This document shows positions 20,447 through 26,012 of a stretch of DNA of 26,012 bases, piece after piece. Every line of letters begins with the position of its first letter. Within the stretch, counting starts at the first letter, position 1. Made by a program: the position numbers and the translations under genes. The stretch comes from an uncultured Eubacteriales bacterium (lineage in GTDB: Bacteria > Bacillota > Clostridia > Oscillospirales > Oscillospiraceae): positions 1 to 26,012 of the forward strand of contig URPI01000011.1 of NCBI GenBank assembly GCA_900549705.1, in the 5' to 3' direction. Under the pieces are notes generated by a model, which was not told the DNA's origin, ran no database searches, and saw only the letters and a program-made list of their open reading frames with translations.

Positions 20447-20797
20447 ATGATTCTGGAAGAAGATGCACAGCGGGTGCGGCTTGCGGCGCTGGGGCTGCTG
20501 GATAAGCTGGAGCAGGCAGTCGCAGAGCTGGACAAAGGCATCCTGACCCGGAAAGAAAAGGACGGCGAGACGGTGTTTGAAATTCAGAAGGGTAAGGGAA
20601 AAGGGCTGGTGGATCGGAACGGGCTGAAGCAGCTGACCGGTGTGCTCAAGGATTTACAGGACATTCTCTGCCAGGATGATTTGACCACCCGGGAGCGAGA
20701 GCTGAAATTAAAGCGGCTGGAAATGGAGCTTTCCGGGGCGGCGGATTCCGGCATCACCGTGGAGCTGGTGGGGGAGGCGCAGGCCTATGCCCAATAA
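20447..20797 (+). CDS. terS: Probable small terminase subunit
   Basis: A 116-residue, mostly helical protein directly before and overlapping terL by 11 bases, the usual place of the DNA-recognition subunit of the packaging motor. Sequence similarity to known small terminases is not obvious to me, so the call rests on position and size. Residues 5-30 form an amphipathic helix, 33-52 a basic stretch (RKEKDG and KGKGKG), and 56-95 a second long charged helix suited to oligomer formation; a short strand-like tail (103-110) follows. No classical helix-turn-helix is clear. The start ATG 20447 is only 2 bases after GGAG (20441-20444), closer than usual, but there is no later in-frame ATG. Confidence 0.55.
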   Translation: MILEEDAQRVRLAALGLLDKLEQAVAELDKGILTRKEKDGETVFEIQKGKGKGLVDRNGLKQLTGVLKDLQDILCQDDLTTRERELKLKRLEMELSGAADSGITVELVGEAQAYAQ

Positions 20798-22202
20798 GCT
20801 GCAAATGCCCGTCCCCAACGAAAAGCAGCGCATGGCGCTATTGGAACGCCATCGGTATGTGGGCTACGGCGGGGCACGGGGCGGCGGCAAAAGCTGGTTC
20901 GTCCGCTGGAAAGCGGTGCTGCTGTGCCTGCAATATCCCGGCATCAAGGTGCTGATTACCCGGCGTACCTACCGGGAGCTGTACAACAACCACATTGCGC
21001 CCCTGCTGCTGATGCTGGGCGGCATCGCCACCTACATCAAAAGCGACAAGATTTTCTTTTTCCCCAACGGCAGCACCATCTGCTTTGGCTACTGTGACGG
21101 CGACGAGGACCTGGGGCAATACCAGGGCGCCGAATACGACATCTGGTTTGCCGACGAAGCCGGGCAGTTCCAGGAAAGCTGGCTGGTGCAGATTGATGCC
21201 TGTGTCCGGGGCACCAACGATTTTCCCAAGCGCACCTATTACACCCTGAACCCCGGCGGCCCCAGCCACGGCTATTTTAAGCGGCTGTTCATCGACCGGC
21301 GGTTTCGGGAGCAGGAGCATCCCGAGGACTACGCTTTCATCCAGGCGCTGTGCACCGACAATCATGCCCTGATAAGCAGCCAGCCCGGCTATCTGCGGGC
21401 GCTGGAAAAGCTGCCCCCCAAGCTGCGCAAGGCATGGCTGGACGGGGACTGGGACGTATACGAGGGGCAGTTTTTTGAGGACTTCTACGACCGCCCCGCC
21501 CACTATCAGGACCGGAAGTTCACCCATGTGATTGAGCCTTTTGAAATTCCCGCCGACTGGAAAATCTATCGCAGCTTCGACTGGGGCTATCACCGTCCCT
21601 TTTCCTGCGGCTGGTGGGCCATTGACTATGACGGCGTGGCTTACCGGATTTTAGAGCTGTACGGCTGCACCGGCACCCCCAACCAGGGCGTGCGGTGGAC
21701 CCCCGACCAGGTATTTGAAAAAATCCGGCAGATTGAGACAGAGCACCGGTGGCTGCGGGGCAAGAAAATCACCGGCATAGCCGACCCCGCCATCTGGGAC
21801 GGAGAAACCGGAGAGAGCATCGCCCAGACCGCCGCCCGGCATCAGGTGTACTTCACCCCCGGCGACCACAAGCGGCTGCCGGGCTGGATGCAGGTACACT
21901 ACCGCTTGCAGCTGGACGAAAACGGCTATCCCCAGATGTACATTTTTAAGAACTGTAAAGCCTTCATCCGCACCGTTCCCCTGCTGCAATACGACAAGCA
22001 GAAGCCGGAGGATGTGGACACGGATGGGGAAGACCATGTGGCGGACGAAGTGCGCTATTTTTGCATGGCTCGTCCTGTCCGCCCCCAGGTACAGCCGGAG
22101 GCGGACGGCTACAGCGCCTCCCCCATGAAGCTCTTTCTGGACATTCCAAAGGAGCAAATTACAGCGGTCAGCAAACGACCGGGAATGGAGATTATCAAAT
22201 GA
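20787..22202 (+). CDS. terL: Phage large terminase subunit
   Basis: A complete 471-residue packaging motor. The ATPase half has Walker A GARGGGKS (29-36), Walker B IWFADE (Asp123, Glu124) and the coupling motif TLNPGG (153-158). The nuclease half is RNase H-like with Asp265 in SFDWGYHRP, Asp333 in GIADPA and DHVADE (416-421). All key residues are present, so the enzyme looks active. The start at 20787 has GGAGG with a 9-base spacing and lies in the end of the small subunit gene; the stop overlaps the portal start (ATGA). Together with the portal it packages DNA into the prohead. Confidence 0.95.
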   Translation: MPNKLQMPVPNEKQRMALLERHRYVGYGGARGGGKSWFVRWKAVLLCLQYPGIKVLITRRTYRELYNNHIAPLLLMLGGIATYIKSDKIFFFPNGSTICFGYCDGDEDLGQYQGAEYDIWFADEAGQFQESWLVQIDACVRGTNDFPKRTYYTLNPGGPSHGYFKRLFIDRRFREQEHPEDYAFIQALCTDNHALISSQPGYLRALEKLPPKLRKAWLDGDWDVYEGQFFEDFYDRPAHYQDRKFTHVIEPFEIPADWKIYRSFDWGYHRPFSCGWWAIDYDGVAYRILELYGCTGTPNQGVRWTPDQVFEKIRQIETEHRWLRGKKITGIADPAIWDGETGESIAQTAARHQVYFTPGDHKRLPGWMQVHYRLQLDENGYPQMYIFKNCKAFIRTVPLLQYDKQKPEDVDTDGEDHVADEVRYFCMARPVRPQVQPEADGYSASPMKLFLDIPKEQITAVSKRPGMEIIK

Positions 22203-23923
22203 AAATTGGAGAACGGCTGCCCATTGGGGCAGCGGAGGTTCGCAATGCCCGTGCCACCCTCAACCGCTACAAGGAGGGCAAGGCCAACCTGGAGCGCCGG
22301 GTGGTGGACAACGCCCAATGGTACAAGCTGCGGCACTGGGAATGTATGCGGGGGCATGGCAAAACCGAGGTGGAGCCCAGCTCCGGCTGGCTGTTTAACG
22401 CCATTGCCAACAAGCACGCCGATGCCATGGACAATTTCCCCAGCCCCAATGTGCTGCCCCGGGAGGAAAGTGACCGGGGCGAGGCCGCCCTTTTGGGGGC
22501 GGTGCTGCCGGTGGTATTGGAGCAGACGGAATTTGAGCAGGTATACGATGAAGTCAATGACGACAAGCTGAAATCCGGCACCGGCATCTATGGGGTGTTC
22601 TGGGATGCCGGGCGGCTCAATGGACTGGGCGACATTGCGGTGCGGAAGGTGGATGTGCTGAACCTGTTTTGGGAAAGCGGCATCACCGACATCCAGCGCT
22701 CGAAAAATGTATTCCATGTGGAAATGCAGGACAACGAAGCGCTGATTGCCCAGTATCCCTTTCTCCGGGACAAGCTGGGAACGCCGGAGGAGGTATCCAG
22801 CCGCTATCAGTATGACGACCGGGTGGACACCACGGGAAAAAGCGCTGTGGTGGACTGGTACTACAAGCAGGTGCAGGGCGGGCGCACCGTGCTGCATTAC
22901 TGCAAATTTGTGGGGGACAACGTGCTGTTCGCCACGGAAAATGAGCCCGGCTTTGCTCGGCGGGGCTGGTATGACCATGGGCTGTATCCCTTCGTCTTTG
23001 ACCCCCTGTTCCGCACCGAGGGAACCCCCTGCGGCTTTGGCTACATCGATGTGGCAAAGAGCGCCCAGGAGTACATCGACCGGGGCAACCAGGCGATTCT
23101 CATGAATCTGCTGGTCAATGCCCGTCCCCGGCACTTTATTCGCAGCGACGGCAGCATCAACGAGGCGGAATATGCCGATTTGAGCCAGGACTTCGTTCAT
23201 GTGGAGGGGGGCTTGGGACAGGACAGCATTCTTCCCATTCAGTCCGCCGGACTCAGCGGGGTGTATCTGTCGGTGCTCAACGGCAAGGTGGATGAATTAA
23301 AGGAGGTCACCGGCAACCGGGACATCTCCACCGGCGGCACCAGTGCCGGTGTCACCGCCGCCAGCGCCATTGCCGCCATGCAGGAGGCGGGCAGCAAGCT
23401 GAGCCGGGACAGCAACCGGGCTGCCTACCGTGCTTTCCGGAAAATCTGCCTGATGGTCATTGAGCTGATTCGCCAGTTCTATGGTCTGCCCCGGTGCTTC
23501 CGCATTGTGGGCAGCCGAGGGACGGAGGAGTTCATCCGCTACAGCAATCAGGGGCTGGTGGGGGTGCAGGACGAACTGACGGGGCTGACCCGGGTTCCCC
23601 TGTTTGACATTTCCGTGTCTGCCCAGAAGCAGAGCGCCTACTCCCGGCTGAGCCAGAACGAAATGGCGCTGCAATTCTATTCCGCCGGGTTCTTTGACCC
23701 CCGGAACGCCCAGGCGGCGCTGCTGTGCATGGATATGATGGACTTCGACCGGAAAGAAATGGTCATGCAGCGCATTGCCGCCAACGCCCAGCAGTACGCC
23801 CAATCCATCCCGCTGCCGGAGATGCCAAAGCCCGGAAAGGCTGCCATCAAGGGGGAGCAGCGGGAGGCCTACGCCACCCGAAGCGCCCGGCAGCGGGTGG
23901 CAGACAGCACCGCCCCCAGATAA
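22199..23923 (+). CDS. Phage portal protein
   Basis: A 574-residue protein directly after terL, the place and size of the portal, the ring at one capsid corner through which DNA enters. Features are the SSGWLFNAIANKHADAMDNFPSPNVLPRE block (about 55-85), acidic loops, the GFGYIDVAKSAQEYIDRGNQAI helix (about 280-300) and the TGTSAGVTAASAIAAMQEAGSKLSRDS-like region (about 378-405) that fits the portal crown and stem. The size is nearer the larger, podovirus-like portals than the ~400-residue siphovirus type. ATG 22199 overlaps the terL stop by 4 bases with GGAG 8 bases before it. The C-terminus (after about 545) is basic and probably disordered. Confidence 0.85.
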   Translation: MKIGERLPIGAAEVRNARATLNRYKEGKANLERRVVDNAQWYKLRHWECMRGHGKTEVEPSSGWLFNAIANKHADAMDNFPSPNVLPREESDRGEAALLGAVLPVVLEQTEFEQVYDEVNDDKLKSGTGIYGVFWDAGRLNGLGDIAVRKVDVLNLFWESGITDIQRSKNVFHVEMQDNEALIAQYPFLRDKLGTPEEVSSRYQYDDRVDTTGKSAVVDWYYKQVQGGRTVLHYCKFVGDNVLFATENEPGFARRGWYDHGLYPFVFDPLFRTEGTPCGFGYIDVAKSAQEYIDRGNQAILMNLLVNARPRHFIRSDGSINEAEYADLSQDFVHVEGGLGQDSILPIQSAGLSGVYLSVLNGKVDELKEVTGNRDISTGGTSAGVTAASAIAAMQEAGSKLSRDSNRAAYRAFRKICLMVIELIRQFYGLPRCFRIVGSRGTEEFIRYSNQGLVGVQDELTGLTRVPLFDISVSAQKQSAYSRLSQNEMALQFYSAGFFDPRNAQAALLCMDMMDFDRKEMVMQRIAANAQQYAQSIPLPEMPKPGKAAIKGEQREAYATRSARQRVADSTAPR

Positions 23924-23948
23924 CAGCCCAAACGACAAAGGAGGAAAA

Positions 23949-24293
23949 ATGATCAAAGTACAGTATTGGAACGGTGCGGACGGCTCCCGAAATCTGCAAA
24001 TGCAGGGGCACGCCGGGGCGGCACCCAAGGGACAGGATTTGGTGTGCGCCGGTGCCAGCACCCTGGCACTGACCCTGGGCAGAGCCGCCGCACTGATGGA
24101 GGAGGAGGAAATGCTGGCACGTCCGGCGCTGGTGAGGCTGGAAGTGGGGGACACGGCAATCAGCGTACTGCCCCGCCGGGAATGGGCATCATCAGCGGAT
24201 GCCATTTTCTGGACCATCCTGCTGGGGCTAAGCCGTCTTGCTCAGGCGTATCCCCAATATGTGCAGCTGAAAGGAGGTGAACAGGATGAATAA
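23949..24293 (+). CDS. prp: Prp-family cysteine protease (phage-encoded prohead protease)
   Basis: A 114-residue homologue of the ribosomal-processing cysteine protease Prp. The catalytic pair is His21 in GHAG and Cys33 in DLVCAGAS, with the 11-residue spacing of S. aureus Prp, and the C-terminal helix and strand (ILLGLSRLAQAYPQYVQL) also fit. Cellular Prp removes the N-terminal extension of ribosomal protein L27 after the FF of LNLQFFA; in phage 80alpha the host Prp also trims capsid and scaffold proteins. Here the gene sits between portal and scaffold, the usual place of a prohead protease, and the next two gene products carry LQLFA near their N-termini. ATG 23949 has AAAGGAGG 5 bases in front. 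The 3' end overlaps the scaffold gene by 8 bases. Confidence 0.88.
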   Translation: MIKVQYWNGADGSRNLQMQGHAGAAPKGQDLVCAGASTLALTLGRAAALMEEEEMLARPALVRLEVGDTAISVLPRREWASSADAIFWTILLGLSRLAQAYPQYVQLKGGEQDE

Positions 24294-24783
24294 ACATCAC
24301 TGGCTACAGCTCTTTGCCGACGATGGCGGGGAAGCCCCGGCACAAGCGCCGGAGGAAGCTCCCGGCACAGCGGCAGAAGCCAGCCCCACCCCCGCCGCCC
24401 GGCACTGGCAGCAGGTGGAGGAAATTTATGAACGGATGATGCAGCAGGCGGAAACCCTGCGGGAGGTTTTCCCGGACTTTGACTTGCGCCAGGAGCTGCA
24501 AAATCAGACCTTCGCCCAGGCGCTGGGCTGCGGCATGACCCCGGAGGGGGCATACCTGGCTGCCCATGCCGCCCAGATTCTGCCCGCCGCCATGGCCTAT
24601 GGGGCGCAGTACGCCCGGGAGCAGCTGGCTTCCTCCCTGATGGGCGGCAATCGCCCGGAGGAAAACGGGCTGACCGGCGGCGGGGCGGTGAAGATGGGTT
24701 CCGGCGTGGGAAGCCTGAGCCGGGGCGAATATGATCGCATCTGCCGCATGGTGGAACAAGGGGAGCGGATCAGCTTCGGCTGA
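24286..24783 (+). CDS. Scaffold-like protein with an N-terminal LQLFA cleavage motif
   Basis: A 165-residue protein between the protease and the capsid gene, the normal place of the scaffold that shapes the prohead. Residues 7-11 are LQLFA. A Pro/Ala/Glu-rich linker (about 14-42) is followed by a helical core (45-75: QQVEEIYERMMQQAETLREV) and a mixed Gly-rich C-terminus with GEYDRICRMVEQGERI as a final helix, typical of scaffold tails. ATG 24286 has AAGGAGG (24271-24277) 8 bases before it, better than GTG 24277, which lies in the site itself. It overlaps the protease gene by 8 bases. If cut after Phe10 it would lose 10 residues. The scaffold call rests on context and build; it is shorter than most scaffolds. 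Confidence 0.7.
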   Translation: MNKHHWLQLFADDGGEAPAQAPEEAPGTAAEASPTPAARHWQQVEEIYERMMQQAETLREVFPDFDLRQELQNQTFAQALGCGMTPEGAYLAAHAAQILPAAMAYGAQYAREQLASSLMGGNRPEENGLTGGGAVKMGSGVGSLSRGEYDRICRMVEQGERISFG

Positions 24784-24831
24784 CCGGCTGCCACACACAA
24801 ATCAAATCATATGATAAAAGGAGAACATCAA

Positions 24832-25848
24832 ATGGAAATCAACATGAATCTTCAGCTGTTTGCAGAAAACGTCAACGTCACCACCGATGCCGGTCTGTCC
24901 GCAGAAAACAAGACCTTCTATGACCGGGCGCTGCTGGAGGAGGCCGCTCCCAACCTGATTCACAATCAGTTCGGTCAGAAGCGCCCCATCCCCAAAAACG
25001 GCGGCAAGCGCATTGAGTTCCGCCGCTACGCCGCCTTGCCCAAGGCCACCAAGCCTCTGACCGAAGGCGTGACCCCCGATGGGCGCAAGATGAGCGTGGT
25101 AAATGTGGAGGCAGAGGTGCGCCAGTATGGCGACTATGTGTGCCTGTCCGATGTGCTGGATCTGACCGCCATTGACAACAATGTGCTGGAAGCCACCCGG
25201 GCGGTGGGTCATCAGGCGGGTCTGACCCTGGACACCATCACCCGCAATGTGCTGCAAAGCGGCACCAATGTGTGCTACTGCCCCAAGCGGGATGCTTCCG
25301 GCAAGGAAACCGCCGTCTCCGACCGCAGCGGTCTGGATGGCAGCTGCGTGCTGACGGTGGACACGGTGAAGCGAATCGCCGCCATGCTCAAGGCGGTGAA
25401 CGCGCCCAAGTTTGGCGACAGCTATGTGTGCATTCTGCACCCCTATGTGGCCTACGACATTATGAGCGACCCCCGCTGGGAGCAGATGCACCAGTACTGC
25501 AAGCCGGAAAATCAGTTTGAGGGCGAGATTGGCCGGATTGCCGGGGTGCGCTTTGTAGAGACCAGCGAGGCAGCGGTTTACACCGGCACGGAGAACGACT
25601 GCCCCAACGGTTTGGCGGTGTTCGGCTGCCTGTTCCTGGGCAACGGCGCTTATGGCGTGACCGAAGTCACCGGCGGCGGCTTGCAGACCATCATCAAGCA
25701 GCTTGGCTCTGCCGGTACTGCCGACCCCCTGAACCAGCGCAGCACCGTGGGCTGGAAGGCATTGCAGACTGCCGAGATTTTGCAGCAGGCGTATATGTAC
25801 CGGGTGGAGTGCTGCAGCGCTTTCTCCCCCAATGCCAAGATGAACTAA
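24832..25848 (+). CDS. Major capsid protein, N4-gp56 family, with an N-terminal LQLFA motif
   Basis: A 338-residue shell protein. The body matches the N4-gp56 capsid family: TFYDRALLEEAAPNLIHNQFG, then KRIEFRRY and LTEGVTPDG, the QYGDYVCLSDVLDLTAID block (about 100-117) and QAGLTLDTITRNVL (about 135-148). MNLQLFA at residues 5-11 resembles the Prp target LNLQFFA. ATG 24832 has AAAAGGAG with an 8-base spacing; the upstream in-frame ATG at 24811 overlaps that site. It is the last gene in the window and should be the most expressed of the module. If the protease cuts after Phe10, the mature protein starts AENVNVTT. Four Cys in a short span (about 144-235) are unusual but probably not functional. 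Confidence 0.9.
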   Translation: MEINMNLQLFAENVNVTTDAGLSAENKTFYDRALLEEAAPNLIHNQFGQKRPIPKNGGKRIEFRRYAALPKATKPLTEGVTPDGRKMSVVNVEAEVRQYGDYVCLSDVLDLTAIDNNVLEATRAVGHQAGLTLDTITRNVLQSGTNVCYCPKRDASGKETAVSDRSGLDGSCVLTVDTVKRIAAMLKAVNAPKFGDSYVCILHPYVAYDIMSDPRWEQMHQYCKPENQFEGEIGRIAGVRFVETSEAAVYTGTENDCPNGLAVFGCLFLGNGAYGVTEVTGGGLQTIIKQLGSAGTADPLNQRSTVGWKALQTAEILQQAYMYRVECCSAFSPNAKMN

Positions 25849-26012
25849 GGCGGCTGTGCCGCCGGACAATGCCGCACAGGGCTGGCAGGGGGACGTTGGT
25901 TCCCTAACCCGCCCGGTTCGATGGCGCTGTGAAGACGAACAAAGGCGGCTGTGCCACCGGGTGAACGCACACGCCAACCAGTAGGGGCGGCTCATAGCCG
26001 CCCGCAGGCCAC
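25847..26012. repeat. Repeat-filled gap after the capsid gene
   Basis: No gene is seen up to the window end. AAGGCGGCTGTGCC with CCGG occurs twice (25847-25865 and 25942-25960, one mismatch in 19); the first copy is a GGCGGC/GCCGCC hairpin. GTAGGGGCGGCT-cat-AGCCGCCC (25981-26003) is a full copy of the dispersed palindrome also seen at 5034-5056 and 9102-9125. No T run follows the capsid gene. The next phage gene, if any, lies outside the window. Confidence 0.6.

Noticed and set aside
20447..24783. Broken phage genes in the head module
   Set aside because: All frames are open with proper starts, short overlaps and intact catalytic residues in terminase and protease, so no pseudogene is called.

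Overview
The window looks like a chromosome segment of a GC-rich gut Firmicute, most likely a clostridium of the Oscillospirales. Signs of this are the maltodextrin ABC transporter with a separately encoded (here absent) ATPase, the TTGACA/TATAAT promoters with 17-bp spacers, strong AAAGGAG ribosome sites, and many short GTAGGGGCGG-type palindromes between genes. The genus is an inference. No rRNA, tRNA, CRISPR array or transposase is visible.

Layout. 1-3374: a partial alanyl-tRNA editing protein (minus), diverging from a zinc-dependent phospholipase C-like protein that overlaps an MFS transporter of the UMF1/Atg22 type and ends at a clear terminator. 3377-8966: a maltodextrin operon, malE-malF-malG plus a secreted GH13 alpha-amylase, with a strong promoter, possible operators, and a terminator-like hairpin between malE and malF. 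8967-11542: a palindrome-rich spacer, a TraX-like membrane protein and a secreted 459-residue protein of unknown function. 11543-11857: hairpin-rich non-coding DNA. 11858-18505 (all minus): a LacI-type regulator, an M16C zinc metalloprotease, and a GH3 beta-glucosidase with its domains in permuted order. 18539-18812: a hexamer tandem repeat and dispersed repeats.

18813 to the right end is phage-derived. On the minus strand are an ImmA/IrrE-type metallopeptidase and a repressor with two tandem helix-turn-helix domains. Across a control region they face a plus-strand morphogenesis operon: zinc-ribbon protein, small terminase (by position), large terminase, portal, a Prp-family cysteine protease, a small scaffold-like protein, and an N4-gp56-type major capsid protein. 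No integrase or replication genes lie between the immunity genes and the terminase, so this is either one end of an unusually compact prophage or a degraded or domesticated element.

How the genes work together. The amylase should cut starch or glycogen outside the cell, MalE should bind the products and MalFG import them; the LacI-type protein is a plausible regulator because its promoter shares a motif with malE. In the phage part the strongest signal is a likely protease-substrate set. The Prp homologue (His21/Cys33) is followed by two proteins that both carry LQLFA at residues 7-11, the motif that Prp cuts in ribosomal protein L27 and in the capsid and scaffold proteins of staphylococcal phage 80alpha. 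The control region has two good promoters firing towards each other across about 120 bp, a layout that suggests a transcription-interference switch.
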